Shown here piece by piece: positions 45,096-57,009 of a stretch of DNA of 64,000 nt. The notes under the pieces were generated by a model. It was not told the DNA's origin. It made no database searches and was given only the letters and a program-made list of their open reading frames with translations. The stretch's first letter is position 1. Every line of letters starts with the position of its first letter. The stretch comes from Halorhodospira halochloris (GTDB taxonomy: Bacteria; Pseudomonadota; Gammaproteobacteria; Nitrococcales; Halorhodospiraceae). The translations under genes and the position numbers were made by a program. The stretch covers positions 1,054,001-1,118,000 of the forward strand of contig NZ_AP017372.2 of the NCBI RefSeq assembly GCF_002356555.2. Reading direction: 5' to 3'.

Positions 45096-46166
45096 ATGAG
45101 TCATAGGATACTGTTACTGCCTGGTGATGGCATCGGCCCGGAGATAGTCGCGCAAGGGCGGCGAGTTCTGGAGGCGCTGCGGGATAATCACGGACTCGAT
45201 TGTGAGCTGGATACGGCGCCCATCGGTGGGGCCGGTTATGATGCCGCCGGGCAGCCGCTGCCGGAGGAGACCTTAGCTAAGGCGCAGGCAGCCGATGCGG
45301 TGCTGCTCGGTGCCGTCGGCGGGCCGCGCTACGATGAGTTGCCGCGCGAGGTGCGCCCGGAGCGGGGCCTGTTGGCGATCCGCGCCGAGCTAGGGTTGTT
45401 CGGCAATCTGCGCCCGGCGATGCTCTATCCGCAACTCGCCGATGCCTCTGCGCTGCGCCCGGAGGTGGTTGCCGGCCTTGATCTGCTCATCGTCCGCGAG
45501 CTTACCGGTGGTATCTATTTTGGTGAGCCGCGCGGGGTGCGGGAGCTGCCGAGTGGTGAACGGCAGGGTTACGATACTGAAGTTTATAGTGAGTCGGAGA
45601 TTGAGCGGATTGCCCGATTGGCTTTTGCTGCCGCCGAGCGGCGGCAGGGACGGCTCTGTTCGGTGGATAAGGCTAATGTCTTGGAAAGCTCGGGACTCTG
45701 GCGTGAGGTGGTCGAGCGGGTTGCCGCCGATTATCCGCAGATCGAGCTCTCTCACATGTATGTCGATAATGCCGCTATGCAGTTGGTGCGGGCGCCGAAG
45801 CAGTTTGATGTGATTGTCACCGGCAATATGTTTGGCGATATCCTCTCCGATTGCGCGGCGCAGCTTACCGGCTCGATCGGGATGCTTCCCTCAGCGTCGT
45901 TGGATGAGCGTGGTAAGGGGCTTTATGAGCCGGTGCACGGTTCGGCGCCGGATATTGCCGGGCAGGATAAGGCGAATCCGCTGGCTACTATTTTGTCGGT
46001 GGCCATGTTGCTGCGCTATAGCCTCGGTAAGTCGGAGCACGCCGAGAGGGTTGAGCGGGCTGTCGGGCAGGTCCTTGAGGAGGGGCTGCGGACGGCTGAT
46101 TTGCAGGGGGGGAGTCGGGTTGTGGGGACGGTTGAGATGGGGGAGGCGGTGGTGGGGAGGTTGTAA
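45096..46166 (+). CDS. leuB: 3-isopropylmalate dehydrogenase
   Basis: NAD-dependent oxidative decarboxylase, 356 residues, third leucine-specific enzyme. Signatures: [51 protein letters not shown], and [35 protein letters not shown] precedes the ATG. It is separated from leuCD by FB18 but oriented the same way. Confidence 0.98.
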   Translation: MSHRILLLPGDGIGPEIVAQGRRVLEALRDNHGLDCELDTAPIGGAGYDAAGQPLPEETLAKAQAADAVLLGAVGGPRYDELPREVRPERGLLAIRAELGLFGNLRPAMLYPQLADASALRPEVVAGLDLLIVRELTGGIYFGEPRGVRELPSGERQGYDTEVYSESEIERIARLAFAAAERRQGRLCSVDKANVLESSGLWREVVERVAADYPQIELSHMYVDNAAMQLVRAPKQFDVIVTGNMFGDILSDCAAQLTGSIGMLPSASLDERGKGLYEPVHGSAPDIAGQDKANPLATILSVAMLLRYSLGKSEHAERVERAVGQVLEEGLRTADLQGGSRVVGTVEMGEAVVGRL

Positions 46167-46293
46167 GCTTTTGGGGGTGCCCAAGCTGCTTATGAAGCGT
46201 TACACTTGCACTGCATACTACGACTATAACGGCGTTGGCTGCATCTGGCAGCCACGCAAGGAGTTCAGCTAAAACGGGGGGCCGCGATAGACC

Positions 46294-47316
46294 ATGAGTA
46301 AGACATACGACGTAGCCGTAGTCGGCGCCACTGGGGCGGTGGGCGAGGTGATGCTGCAGATATTGGCCGAGCGCAACTTCCCCGTAGGTCGGGTCTATCC
46401 TCTGGCGAGTAGCCGCTCGGCTGGCGGTCAGCTGGAGTTTGCCGGCGAGCAGCTGACCATTGAAGACTTGGCCGAGTTCGACTTTAGCAAGGTGCAGATA
46501 GCGCTGTTCTCCGCCGGCGGGTCTATTTCGGCTGAACATGCCCCGCGGGCGGCTCAGGCCGGTGCGGTGGTTATTGATAACACCTCGTACTTTCGCTACG
46601 ACGACGATATCCCGCTTGTGATCCCCGAGGTCAATCCCCACGCCGCTGCTGGGTACAAGAAACGGGGCATAATAGCCAATCCCAACTGCTCAACTATCCA
46701 GATGTTGGTGGCCTTAAAACCGCTCCACGACGCGGCGGCGATTGAGCGGATCAATGTGGCTACGTATCAGGCGGTCTCAGGTAGCGGCAAGCCGGCGATA
46801 GATGAACTCGATGCTCAGACGCGGGCGATCATTGCCGGACAGGAGCCGCAGTGCGAGGTCTACCCTAAGCCTATAGCATTTAATTGCCTGCCCCATATTG
46901 ATGACTTTCAGGATAATGGCTATACCAAGGAAGAGATGAAGATGGTCTGGGAGACGGTCAAGATCCTGGAAGACTCCTCGGTTAAGGTAAATCCGACCGC
47001 TGTAAGGGTGCCGGTCTACTATGGCCACTCCGAGGCCGTGCATATAGAGACCCGTGAGAAACTCAGCGTCGAGAAGGCGCGCGAGGTGTTGAGTGCTGCA
47101 CCCGGTATCGAGCTGCTTGATGAGCGTGCGGCGGGGGGCTATCCGACTGCCCTAACCGAGGGTGAGGGGCGCGATGCTGTATACGTCGGGCGCATTCGCG
47201 AAGATATCACCCACGAGCGCGGTTTGGATTTCTGGGTGGTTGCCGATAACTTGCGCAAGGGCGCTGCGCTAAATAGCGTACAGATCGCAGAACTCATGAT
47301 CGAGCGCCACATCTGA
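46294..47316 (+). CDS. asd: Aspartate-semialdehyde dehydrogenase
   Basis: 340 residues, NADPH-dependent, branch point to Lys, Met and Thr. VVGATGAVGEVMLQIL is the nucleotide fold, Cys132 in IIANPNCSTIQM is catalytic, and VPVYYGHSEAVHIETRE contains the histidine region. It lies between leuB and fimV as in Pseudomonas. Confidence 0.97.
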   Translation: MSKTYDVAVVGATGAVGEVMLQILAERNFPVGRVYPLASSRSAGGQLEFAGEQLTIEDLAEFDFSKVQIALFSAGGSISAEHAPRAAQAGAVVIDNTSYFRYDDDIPLVIPEVNPHAAAGYKKRGIIANPNCSTIQMLVALKPLHDAAAIERINVATYQAVSGSGKPAIDELDAQTRAIIAGQEPQCEVYPKPIAFNCLPHIDDFQDNGYTKEEMKMVWETVKILEDSSVKVNPTAVRVPVYYGHSEAVHIETREKLSVEKAREVLSAAPGIELLDERAAGGYPTALTEGEGRDAVYVGRIREDITHERGLDFWVVADNLRKGAALNSVQIAELMIERHI

Positions 47317-47339
47317 TCAGCAGCGCTTGGAGGGGAGTC

Positions 47340-49919
47340 GTGCGCAAAGCATTCCAAGTCGCCGTCGTTATAGCCGGTTTAAGCATAGCGGCGGGAACCC
47401 ATGCAGCGGAACCGCGACTAGGTACCATTGAGTCCCGCTCCCAAGCGGGAGAGCCGGTTTCGGCGCGGATTCCCCTTCGTGACATAGAAACCGATCAGCT
47501 GGATGAGTTTGAGGTCGAACTGGCCCCGAGTAGGGTATTTGAACGGGCCGGGATTCAACGTCAGGATGAGCTCTCCCTGCTCTCTTTCGAGATAGTTACC
47601 GAAGGTGAGGATGCCCCCTATATCGAGGTGAGCAGCGATGAGCCGGTTGATCTGCCACTGCTCGATTTCCTCGTCCGCATTAGCTGGCCGCAAGGCGATC
47701 TGACTCGTGAGTACACGTTACTGCTTGAGGAGCCGACCACGGTAGCCGAAGCGCGGGAGAGGCGTGAGCGGGCTGAGCGCGAAGAAGAGCAACGGCAGGC
47801 TGAGGCTGAGCTTGAGTCTGCCGAGGAAGAGGCCGAACGTGATGCGCGGGGCCGTTCAGCCTATGGCCCGGTTGAAGAGGGGGATACGCTGTGGAGCATC
47901 GCCGAGCAGCACCGTCCCGACGACTCGGTGACCGTCGCTCAGACCATGCTGGCAATCCAGCGACTTAATCCTCACGCCTTCGCCGACGATAATGTCAACG
48001 ACCTTCTAAGCGGTTGGTGGCTGCGTCTGCCGGATGAAGAAGAGATCAAGCAGCTGAGTGCTGCTGAGGCTCAGTCTATTTATGAGGACCACCTAGCTGC
48101 CTGGGTGCCGCCTGCTGAGCGCCGGGCCGCTGCAGAGGAGTGGGATCCGCAAGCACCAATCCCAGAGATTGATGAGCCGGTCCCGGATGTTGCTGAGCGG
48201 GAGGCACGGCTGCGGGTTGTGGCCATGGATGATAAGGGCACAGACGAGGTCTTGGCCCTGCTTGATGCCGACCTTGAACCCTCTGAGGCCAATTTGAGTC
48301 GCCTGCAGGGAGCGGTCGCCGCCATGCGCGAAGAGCGCGAGAGCCTGCGGGCGGAGCGGGATAATCTGCAGGATCGGGTGCGTGACCTAGGTGAACGGGT
48401 TGAAGCCCTAGAGCGGCTCCTCGATTTGTCTATGGACGATATCTTGCCGCCGCCCCAAGAGCCGACCCCACGGGCACCGATACCCGAAGTGGGGATGCTT
48501 GAGGAGGAGTTGCCGAGGCCGGAGCCTGCACCTGAGCCGGAGCCGACACCCGAGCCCGAGCCGGAACCGGAGGTAGCCGAGGAGGAGCGCGGCGAAGCGC
48601 CTTGGTGGGCGAGCATGCTGGCTGATGTCGAAGAGCTGGATGTTGCCCCTGAGGATATAACCGCGGCGCACTTGTGGGAGGAAGATACCTTACGTCAGCG
48701 CGCCCTTATTGCCCTTGGTTTAACGCTGGTGGCTATATCGGCGATAACTGGTTTAATCGCCTACCGCCGACGCAAGCAGATGCAGACTCGGCAGAGTCCG
48801 CGAAAGCGCTTTGATCCGGCGGATTTCGGCCTGTCTGATGAGCAGGAGCAATCTTACTCGCGACGTGACCCGCTCGATTTGGCTGAAGACTATATAGCCG
48901 ACGATGAGTTTAATAACGCCCGTCAGATCCTTGAGCGGGGCATCCATCGTGAGCCCCACCGAGCCGATCTGCGTCTGAAGCTTCTCGATGTGCTGGCCAA
49001 TCTAAATGAGCGCGATGCCTTCATGGATCAGGCTCAGGAGCTTTATGATCGGACCCGCTCGGATAGCGACCCGGTGTGGCAGACGGCGCTTAATATCGGT
49101 CGCCGATTTGCCCCTGATTCGCCCTTATTTGGTGGCCTGGCGGCGGGTGCTGCTACCGCCGCAGCGGCGGCAGATGGCGATCCCTACGGCGCTAGGGATA
49201 ACGACTTAGCAGGTGAGGGAGAGGATGATCTCGATTCCAAGCCTGATCTAGAGGCCCTGGACCTTGGTTTTGACGATGAGGATGAGGGTCAGCAATCAGC
49301 CGGCGCTGATGATGACTTCGATCGGCGCTTGGATGAGGCATTTGGCGGCGAAGATGATCAGGAGCCTGAACCGGCGATGCAGCAGGATCCTGAGCAGAGC
49401 GCAGCGGCTCAGGATGCAGCGGATGATCTCTTCGGTCAGGGCGAAGATGATGCCGACAGCGGCTACGATGAGCTTGAAGAGATGGACATCGATGGACTGC
49501 TCAGTGAAGAGGGCTTCGACGACGAATCTGAACCTGATCAGCAACCCGCCGCTGGTGATGCAGAAGCGGAGCCCGCCGATCAAGGTGCTGCTGATGGCGA
49601 GTCCGGCGATGATTTCGATGAATTGCTTGGGGCAACAGAGCAGCAGGCCGAGTCTGAGCAGACAGAGCAAGCCGCGGATAGTGATGCCGACACCGAGGAG
49701 AGCTCAGCGGACGAGGAGGATGAGCTGCCCGATGATGATGAGTTGAGTCTCGGGCCAGGCGAGGGCGATCAGTCGGATACTATGCTCGATTTGGCACGCG
49801 CCTATATCGACTTGGGCGATGAGGCAAGTGCTCGTGAGATGCTTGAAGAGGTAATTGAAAAAGGTACCGAGAGCCAGCGCGAGAGTGCCCGCGAGATCCT
49901 CTCGGAGCTTGGCTCCTAG
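47340..49919 (+). CDS. fimV: FimV family polar/peptidoglycan-binding protein
   Basis: 859 residues from a GTG. Signal peptide to about residue 22; an N-terminal FimV domain (EPRLGTIESRSQAGEPVSAR, then LDFLVRISWPQGDLTREYTL); a LysM domain (VEEGDTLWSIAEQH) near 178; a coiled coil around 320-365; a Pro/Glu repeat tract; one membrane helix near 455-470 (ALIALGLTLVAISAITGLIAY); a TPR-containing, very acidic cytoplasmic part; and the conserved C-terminal domain MLDLARAYIDLGDEASAREMLEEVIEKG. In Pseudomonas FimV organises polar type IV pili and signalling, which fits the pilin operon in this window. Confidence 0.95.
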   Translation: MRKAFQVAVVIAGLSIAAGTHAAEPRLGTIESRSQAGEPVSARIPLRDIETDQLDEFEVELAPSRVFERAGIQRQDELSLLSFEIVTEGEDAPYIEVSSDEPVDLPLLDFLVRISWPQGDLTREYTLLLEEPTTVAEARERRERAEREEEQRQAEAELESAEEEAERDARGRSAYGPVEEGDTLWSIAEQHRPDDSVTVAQTMLAIQRLNPHAFADDNVNDLLSGWWLRLPDEEEIKQLSAAEAQSIYEDHLAAWVPPAERRAAAEEWDPQAPIPEIDEPVPDVAEREARLRVVAMDDKGTDEVLALLDADLEPSEANLSRLQGAVAAMREERESLRAERDNLQDRVRDLGERVEALERLLDLSMDDILPPPQEPTPRAPIPEVGMLEEELPRPEPAPEPEPTPEPEPEPEVAEEERGEAPWWASMLADVEELDVAPEDITAAHLWEEDTLRQRALIALGLTLVAISAITGLIAYRRRKQMQTRQSPRKRFDPADFGLSDEQEQSYSRRDPLDLAEDYIADDEFNNARQILERGIHREPHRADLRLKLLDVLANLNERDAFMDQAQELYDRTRSDSDPVWQTALNIGRRFAPDSPLFGGLAAGAATAAAAADGDPYGARDNDLAGEGEDDLDSKPDLEALDLGFDDEDEGQQSAGADDDFDRRLDEAFGGEDDQEPEPAMQQDPEQSAAAQDAADDLFGQGEDDADSGYDELEEMDIDGLLSEEGFDDESEPDQQPAAGDAEAEPADQGAADGESGDDFDELLGATEQQAESEQTEQAADSDADTEESSADEEDELPDDDELSLGPGEGDQSDTMLDLARAYIDLGDEASAREMLEEVIEKGTESQRESAREILSELGS

Positions 49920-49945
49920 ACTATTTGGAAGGCGGATAGAGCGGT

Positions 49946-50746
49946 TTGGGCTGCACTGAGGACCGGCAAGCGCCGCGGATAGCGCTAATCGTCGAGTACG
50001 ATGGTAGTGGCTTTAGCGGTTGGCAGCGCCAACACCACGCCCTATCTGTGCAGGAGGTGCTTGAGCAAGCCCTATCTAAGGTGGCCGCGGATCGGGTTGA
50101 GGTCAGTTGTGCTGGGCGCACGGATGCCGGCGTGCATGCCGCGCACCAGGTGGTGCACTTCGATCCTCCGGTGGAGCGTGAGCTGCATGCCTGGGTCCTG
50201 GGTTCTAATGCCAACCTTCCGCAGGCGGTTAGCGTGATTTGCGCCTATGAGGTGGATAGGGATTTCCACGCTCGCTATAAGGCCGTGCGCAGGGCCTACC
50301 GTTACTACTTCTTCTGCCGGCGGGCGCGGCCGGCAATTTGGTGTAACCGGGTGGCTTGGACACATCGTGAGCTCGATGCTGAGCTGATGCACACCGCAGC
50401 TCAGCCGTTGGTCGGCGAACACGATTTTTCCGCCTATCGGGCCGTTGCTTGTCAGGCCCCTCATGCAGTTCGCGAGGTTTACCGGCTAGATGTTTGGCGC
50501 CGTGGACAGATGGTGGTCATTGAGATCGAGGCCAATGCCTTTCTCCATCATATGGTACGTAATATCGCCGGTACCCTGCTTGCCGTCGGCTCAGGTGAGC
50601 GGGATACCGATTGGCCGCGACGTCTGCTCGTTGAGCGCGATCGTACGCGAAGTGGCATAACTGCACCGGCGGCGGGACTCTATTTGACCGGGGTTGTCTA
50701 TCCTCAGCAATATGCCTTGCCCGCTTACGCCGATTTTTTGCCGTAA
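49946..50746 (+). CDS. truA: tRNA pseudouridine(38-40) synthase
   Basis: 266 residues from a TTG. IALIVEYDGSGFSGWQRQ, catalytic Asp60 in CAGRTDAGVHAAHQVVHF, and IEIEANAFLHHMVRNIAG are diagnostic. It modifies the anticodon arm of tRNAs. It sits between fimV and trpF, as in Pseudomonas. Confidence 0.97.
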   Translation: MGCTEDRQAPRIALIVEYDGSGFSGWQRQHHALSVQEVLEQALSKVAADRVEVSCAGRTDAGVHAAHQVVHFDPPVERELHAWVLGSNANLPQAVSVICAYEVDRDFHARYKAVRRAYRYYFFCRRARPAIWCNRVAWTHRELDAELMHTAAQPLVGEHDFSAYRAVACQAPHAVREVYRLDVWRRGQMVVIEIEANAFLHHMVRNIAGTLLAVGSGERDTDWPRRLLVERDRTRSGITAPAAGLYLTGVVYPQQYALPAYADFLP

Positions 50747-50809
50747 AGGCATCCGCCGCGGTAAGATCTGTGCCTCCTGCGCAGCTGCATATAGGGAACA
50801 ACATCCGAA

Positions 50810-51439
50810 ATGCGAACTCGCGTAAAAATTTGCGGAATCACTCGCCCGGAGGATGCTCGGGCAGCGGTAGAGGTCGGTGCCGATGCGATAGGTTTGGTGT
50901 TTTGCGATAGCAGTCCGCGCGCAGTAGATCTAGGCGAGGCGCGGGAGATAGTGGCAGAGGTACCAGCCTTTATCGCGATTGTCGGACTGTTCGTCGACCC
51001 CCGTCCCGGTTATGTCGAGGTCGCCCTTGATGAACTGCGCCTCGACACCCTGCAGTTTCATGGTAATGAGCCCCCCGAACGCTGCGCTAGTTATGGTCGT
51101 CGCTATATAAAGGCTGTCCCCATGGGTGGCGGGGTAGATCCACAGCACTATGTAGGGTGCTATGCCGGCGCCAGCGGCTTTGTTTTCGACAGCCATAAGC
51201 TTGGTGAGCGCGGTGGCAGTGGCCAGCTCTTCGATCACAATCAGCTGCCAGAGGGTGTGCAGGGTACAATTGTTGCCGGTGGCCTTCGGGCAGATAATGT
51301 AGCTGAGGTTATAAAACGCACTAGGCCGTTTGCAGTTGACGTCAGCAGTGGCGTTGAGCGACGGCCGGGGATCAAAGACCCGGAGCTTATGGCCCGGTTC
51401 CTGGCGGAGGTAGAGCGTGGCGATAGAGACCGAGATTAA
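50810..51439 (+). CDS. trpF: Phosphoribosylanthranilate isomerase
   Basis: 209 residues, a single TIM barrel. [68 protein letters not shown] are the expected strands and catalytic Cys/Asp. Monofunctional form, not fused to trpC. The trpB start overlaps its end by 23 bases. Confidence 0.97.
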   Translation: MRTRVKICGITRPEDARAAVEVGADAIGLVFCDSSPRAVDLGEAREIVAEVPAFIAIVGLFVDPRPGYVEVALDELRLDTLQFHGNEPPERCASYGRRYIKAVPMGGGVDPQHYVGCYAGASGFVFDSHKLGERGGSGQLFDHNQLPEGVQGTIVAGGLRADNVAEVIKRTRPFAVDVSSGVERRPGIKDPELMARFLAEVERGDRDRD

Positions 51440-52637
51440 TCCCGAGGCTTCAGTGCACAGCGATGAGGGTCGTTTTGGCCGCTATGGCGGCCGGTTTGTC
51501 TCCGAGACCTTAATAGGCCCGCTGGAAGAGTTAACAGCCGCCTATGCCCAAGCAAAGCAGGACCCTCAATTCCATGCCGAAGTTGAGCGCGAATTAAGCT
51601 CCTTCGTAGGTCGCCCGACGCCACTCTATTTTGCGCAGAGGCTGACCGCTAACAGCGCCGGGGCGAAGATCTACTTAAAGCGTGAGGATCTTGCCCACAC
51701 AGGTGCACATAAGATCAACAATACAGTTGGTCAGGCGGTGTTGGCAGCGCGCATGGGCAAAAGACGCATCATTGCCGAGACCGGGGCCGGTCAGCACGGG
51801 GTAGCAACGGCGACTGTGGCTGCGCGCTTGGGGTTAGAGTGCGTGGTTTACATGGGTGCTGATGACGTGCAGCGGCAAGCGGCTAACGTCTATCGCATGC
51901 GCCTGCTCGGCGCTGAAGTAAGGCCCGTTGAGGGGGGCACACGCACGCTTAAGGACGCCCTCAATGAGGCGATGCGCGATTGGGTGACCAATATCGACGA
52001 TACTTTCTATATCATTGGTACTGTTGCGGGTCCCCACCCTTATCCTACCCTTGTGCGTGACCTGCAGCGGGTCATCGGCATTGAGGCGCGCGAGCAGATA
52101 TGCGCCGCCGAGGGAGAGCTGCCTGCTGCTGTAGTCGCCTGTGTCGGTGGCGGGTCTAATGCCATCGGCATCTTTCACCCTTTCCTCGATGACCGTGGGG
52201 TCGAGCTCTATGGCGTCGAGGCCGGCGGCGAAGGTCTTGGTAGCGGCCGCCACGCCGCCCCGCTCAACGCTGGTCGCCCGGGAGTGTTGCACGGTTCGCG
52301 CAGCTACCTTATGGAATCGGCGGAGGGGCAAATTATTGGCACTCACTCTATCTCTGCCGGGCTTGACTATCCTGGTGTTGGGCCTGAGCACGCCTACCTT
52401 AAAGATATTGGTCGGGCCAACTATGTGACCATTGATGATGATGAGGCGATCGCTGCTTTTCATCGCTTGTGCCGCTGCGAGGGGATTATGCCGGCGTTGG
52501 AGAGCTCTCACGCCATAGCTTATGCTGAACAGTTGGCGGCCCGGCTCAGCCCGCAGCAGTCTATAGTGGTCAGCCTTTCGGGGCGGGGAGATAAGGATAT
52601 AGCTACGGTAGCCGCACAGGAGGGCATAGAACTGTGA
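51417..52637 (+). CDS. trpB: Tryptophan synthase beta chain
   Basis: 406 residues from GTG at 51417. [40 protein letters not shown] with PLP lysine K99, [16 protein letters not shown] and [15 protein letters not shown] are all intact. It condenses indole with serine. Overlaps both trpF and trpA, pointing to coupled translation. Confidence 0.98.
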   Translation: MAIETEINPEASVHSDEGRFGRYGGRFVSETLIGPLEELTAAYAQAKQDPQFHAEVERELSSFVGRPTPLYFAQRLTANSAGAKIYLKREDLAHTGAHKINNTVGQAVLAARMGKRRIIAETGAGQHGVATATVAARLGLECVVYMGADDVQRQAANVYRMRLLGAEVRPVEGGTRTLKDALNEAMRDWVTNIDDTFYIIGTVAGPHPYPTLVRDLQRVIGIEAREQICAAEGELPAAVVACVGGGSNAIGIFHPFLDDRGVELYGVEAGGEGLGSGRHAAPLNAGRPGVLHGSRSYLMESAEGQIIGTHSISAGLDYPGVGPEHAYLKDIGRANYVTIDDDEAIAAFHRLCRCEGIMPALESSHAIAYAEQLAARLSPQQSIVVSLSGRGDKDIATVAAQEGIEL

Positions 52638-53454
52638 GTCGCATCAGCGAGCGTTTCCAGACTTGCCGCGAAGCAGGGCGCGCAGCACTAATCCCGTATA
52701 TAACTGGCGGTGATCCAAGCCCTCAGCAGACGGTCGAGATTATGCATGGGCTAGTCGCCGGCGGGGCGGATATAATCGAGATCGGTGTCCCCTTCTCTGA
52801 TCCCATGGCCGACGGGCCGGTTATCCAGGCTGCTTGCCTGCGGGCTTTGCAGGCTGGCACCTCGGTGCAGGATCTGTTTGCCGCCGTGCGGGAGTTTCGT
52901 CGCCAGGATACGCAGACTCCTGTCGTCTTTATGGGCTATGCCAACACTCTGGAGGCTATCGGTTATAAGAGTTATGTCGAGCAGGCCGCAGCTGCGGGTG
53001 TAGATGGCCTGTTAACGGTCGATCTGCCGCCGGATGAGGCGGGCGAGTTAACCGGGATAGCAGCCGAGGCGGGTGTTGAGTTGATCTATCTGGTTGCTCC
53101 GAATACCAGTGAGCAGCGTCTAGAGTACATCAGCAAGGCAGCCGGCGGGTTTATTTATGCGGTCGCTCTAAAGGGGGTTACCGGGGCTGCGAATCTTGAT
53201 ACTGATCTGGTCGCGGGGCAGGTTGCTGCTATCCGCAATGCTTCGCAGCTACCCGTTGCGGTCGGGTTTGGGGTGCGCGACCCGCAGGGTGCAGCGGCTG
53301 TGGCGCGGGTGGCAGATGGGGTTGTTGTCGGCAGCGCCCTCGTGCAGATGATCGCCGATTATGGCACTGCGCCTGATTTAGCCCAGCGCTTACAAGATGC
53401 TGCAGCTGCGCTGCGGCGCGGTATGGATGCAGCGACGCAGAGTGGAGGTAACGC

Positions 53455-53458
<4 letters not shown>
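52634..53458 (+). CDS. trpA: Tryptophan synthase alpha chain
   Basis: 274 residues, cleaves indole-3-glycerol phosphate. [41 protein letters not shown] (catalytic Glu and Asp), and [11 protein letters not shown] are present. It begins four bases before the trpB stop and ends four bases into accD. Confidence 0.98.
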
Positions 53459-54348
<890 letters not shown>

Positions 54349-54363
54349 GCCTACAGGCATTAG

Positions 54364-55746
54364 ATGGCTCGCCAGGTTCAGTATAACGGTAACACCTCGA
54401 CCCCCTCGGTCGCTTTGGTTGGGGGCGGCTTGCCCACCGATCTCGAGTCCTGGCTGCAGCTACTTGAGCGAGCCCATCCGCAGGAGATCGACCTGGGGTT
54501 GGAGCGAGTCGCAGCAGTAGCGCAGCACTTGAGCGAGAGGCCAGGAACGCTCGTGGGCGCTGCGGACGGCATTACAAGCCCAAATGCTGAGGTGGTTACC
54601 ATTGCCGGCACCAATGGTAAGGGCAGTGTTGCCGCAATGGTTGCGGCGCTAGCGCAGAGTGCCGGTTATCGCGTAGGCCTGTATAGCTCGCCGCATTTTA
54701 GTCGTTTTAACGAGCGGGTTAAGGTTGCCGGTTTTGAGGCTGACGATGAAACGCTGATTGGTGCCCTGCGCCGGGTAGAACTGGCGCGGCAGGCCGCCGG
54801 CGTTTCGCTGACCTATTTCGAGCACACGACCCTGGCCGCCTTTGTGGTCTTCGCCGAATCCGACTGTGATCTGTGGGTGTTGGAGGTAGGGCTAGGTGGC
54901 CGCCTGGATGCGGTCAATCTAATTGATGCTGATGTTGCGGTGGTGACCAGGATAGCCCATGATCATGCTGAGTGGCTGGGCAACGATTTGGCTAGTATAG
55001 CGCGCGAGAAGGCGGGCATATTCAGATCACATAAAGCAGCTGTTATCGGCCAGGCAGACGCCCCGGATGAGTTATCTAGTATTGCGCAGAGCCTGGCTGC
55101 CGAGCCGATTTGGCAAGCGGGCAAAGATTATCATTGGTCTGCATTTTCCAGCTCTGAGTGGCACTGGAACTCGGGCTCGATCAGCCTACCGGGGCTCTCT
55201 TATCCGAGTATCCCGGGCCCTGCAGCCCTGAGTAATGCTGCTACCGCGCTGGCTGCTTTCCAGCAACTCTCCCGAGCCGGTTTAATCAGCGCGGCGGAAA
55301 TAAGTGCGGCCCTCAGTCAGGTGAAGGTAATTGGGCGCTTGCAGCTGTTAGAATACTCTGGCACGCAGTGGTTATACGACGTAGCGCATAATGCTGATGG
55401 AGCGGCCGAGTTGGCTAGGGTGTTAAGCAGCTTACCGCGAGCCAACGAGTGCCACGCATTATTGGCTGTCGCCCGGCACAAAGAGGCAGAGGGTTTGATT
55501 GCCGCAACGGCCGATCAAGTAGACTATTGGCATTTACCATCAATGGATGATGAGCAAATGATCGCCGCTGTTGAGTTGGCGGGGCATGTCCGCAATCATA
55601 GGGGTACTATAGCCTCTTGCGGTGCAGACTTGCAGAGCACACTAGCTGGAATTGAGCGCGGAGTCAGGCACGGCGGCAGCAGAGTTGTTGTGTTTGGCTC
55701 CTTCCGTACGGTGACAGCTGTACAACAGCAACAGGGGTGGGGGTGA
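54364..55746 (+). CDS. folC: Bifunctional folylpolyglutamate / dihydrofolate synthase
   Basis: 460 residues. The P-loop is GTNGKGSVAA (82-91), then SSPHFSRFNERVKVAG, LEVGLGGRLDAVNLIDADVAVVTRIAHDHAEWLG and WLYDVAHNADGAAELA. The N-terminus is about 30 residues longer than in many homologues, and translation may start at an internal site. Adds glutamate to folates. Confidence 0.95.
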   Translation: MARQVQYNGNTSTPSVALVGGGLPTDLESWLQLLERAHPQEIDLGLERVAAVAQHLSERPGTLVGAADGITSPNAEVVTIAGTNGKGSVAAMVAALAQSAGYRVGLYSSPHFSRFNERVKVAGFEADDETLIGALRRVELARQAAGVSLTYFEHTTLAAFVVFAESDCDLWVLEVGLGGRLDAVNLIDADVAVVTRIAHDHAEWLGNDLASIAREKAGIFRSHKAAVIGQADAPDELSSIAQSLAAEPIWQAGKDYHWSAFSSSEWHWNSGSISLPGLSYPSIPGPAALSNAATALAAFQQLSRAGLISAAEISAALSQVKVIGRLQLLEYSGTQWLYDVAHNADGAAELARVLSSLPRANECHALLAVARHKEAEGLIAATADQVDYWHLPSMDDEQMIAAVELAGHVRNHRGTIASCGADLQSTLAGIERGVRHGGSRVVVFGSFRTVTAVQQQQGWG

Positions 55747-55751
55747 GCCCT

Positions 55752-56306
55752 ATGGATTCGACTACCAAACGCCAATTGGTCGGCGCAGCAGTTATTGTCG
55801 CCCTGGCGGTTATCTTTTTGCCGATGTTCTTTTCTTCTCCGCAGGAGCGTGAGCAGGTTGATGTGCCGCTTGAGGTGCCGCCACGCGCAGATAGTCCAGA
55901 AGCCGATCGCGAGCCTCAGCTAGTCGATCCAGATGATGATATGTCTGATTTGGATGATCATGATTTGGCTGACGCAGTTAACGACGATCGGGATAACAGC
56001 GAGGCTGCCGCCAATAGCGACAGCGAGCCTGAAGAGGTGGCGAATGGGGATATAGAAGGCGTACCTATTGAGGAAGGCGCTTTTGCTGTGCAGGTGGGCA
56101 GCTTCAGAGACCAGGATAACGCTTACGGATTCCGCGATCAGGTTCGCGATATGGGCATGCCGGCCTATGTTGATCGCTCCGATGTCGATGGCTCGGCCGT
56201 ATATAGAGTTAGGCTGGGCCCGGTCATGGAGCGGGATCGAGCCGATGAAATGCTGGAACAAGCGAGAACTGAACTGGAAATAGATGGATGGGTGATTTCG
56301 CTATGA
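55752..56306 (+). CDS. dedD: DedD-like SPOR domain protein
   Basis: 184 residues from MDSTTKRQLVGAAVIVALAV. One N-terminal membrane helix, an acidic disordered linker (about 35-105), and a SPOR domain from FAVQVGSFRDQDNAYGFRDQV to the end that binds denuded septal peptidoglycan. The order folC-dedD-cvpA-purF confirms the name. Its TGA overlaps the cvpA ATG. Confidence 0.9.
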   Translation: MDSTTKRQLVGAAVIVALAVIFLPMFFSSPQEREQVDVPLEVPPRADSPEADREPQLVDPDDDMSDLDDHDLADAVNDDRDNSEAAANSDSEPEEVANGDIEGVPIEEGAFAVQVGSFRDQDNAYGFRDQVRDMGMPAYVDRSDVDGSAVYRVRLGPVMERDRADEMLEQARTELEIDGWVISL

Positions 56307-56971
56307 GTTGGCCGGATATTGTGATTATCGCGATTGTGGCGCTTTCGGCCGGGTTTGGTCTGATTCGTGGCTTTGTCCGTGAAGTGGCTGCCTTGCTGGT
56401 TTGGGTGCTTGCCTTCATCGTGAGTGTACAGCAAGCAGGCGTTGTCTCAACTTACCTCGAGGGTATAACTGAATCTCCTACGATTCAGCTTGCACTCGCG
56501 TTCATCCTCTTGTTTGTCGGCATAGTCGTTGTCGGCTCCTTGGCTACCCGCTTTTTGGTCAAATTGGTCAGCGTCAGTGGGTTGGGCGGGACTGATCGGA
56601 TGCTGGGGATCCTGTTTGGTGCTGTCCGCGGCACAGTTATAGTGGCCTTAGCGGTATTGCTGGCCGGTTTGACCCCCATCGCTGAAGAACAGGCCTGGGA
56701 GGAGTCAACGGCACTGAATAGTGTTAAGCCGCTGATCTGTCGTGCTGGGGCCGATGGCTGGTTGGCTGATATAAGCGCTCGTGTCGGCTTGGGGGAAAAC
56801 GGCGGCGCTGCGCCTTTTGATGCCGAGATGCCGGCATATTGGACTGAGTATTGCGCTAAGGCCAATCCTGATGCTTTGCCCGAGGGCGTGGTTGACGATT
56901 TATTGGACGGTGTGTCTGGTGAAGATCTGCCCGACGCCGTGCGCGAGCATATTCCGGATAGGGACGATTAA
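56303..56971 (+). CDS. cvpA: CvpA family membrane protein
   Basis: 222 residues from MSWPDIVIIAIVALSAGFGL, the standard family start; an ATG 15 bases upstream is less likely. Four hydrophobic segments, then a C-terminal tail. GFVREVAALLVWVLAFIVSV and GGTDRMLGILFGAVRGTVIV are typical. It is usually co-transcribed with purF, as here (38 bp apart). Confidence 0.92.
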   Translation: MSWPDIVIIAIVALSAGFGLIRGFVREVAALLVWVLAFIVSVQQAGVVSTYLEGITESPTIQLALAFILLFVGIVVVGSLATRFLVKLVSVSGLGGTDRMLGILFGAVRGTVIVALAVLLAGLTPIAEEQAWEESTALNSVKPLICRAGADGWLADISARVGLGENGGAAPFDAEMPAYWTEYCAKANPDALPEGVVDDLLDGVSGEDLPDAVREHIPDRDD

Positions 56972-57009
56972 TCAAAATAGCTGGCTGGATGTGGAGGTAG
57001 CAGCGGATA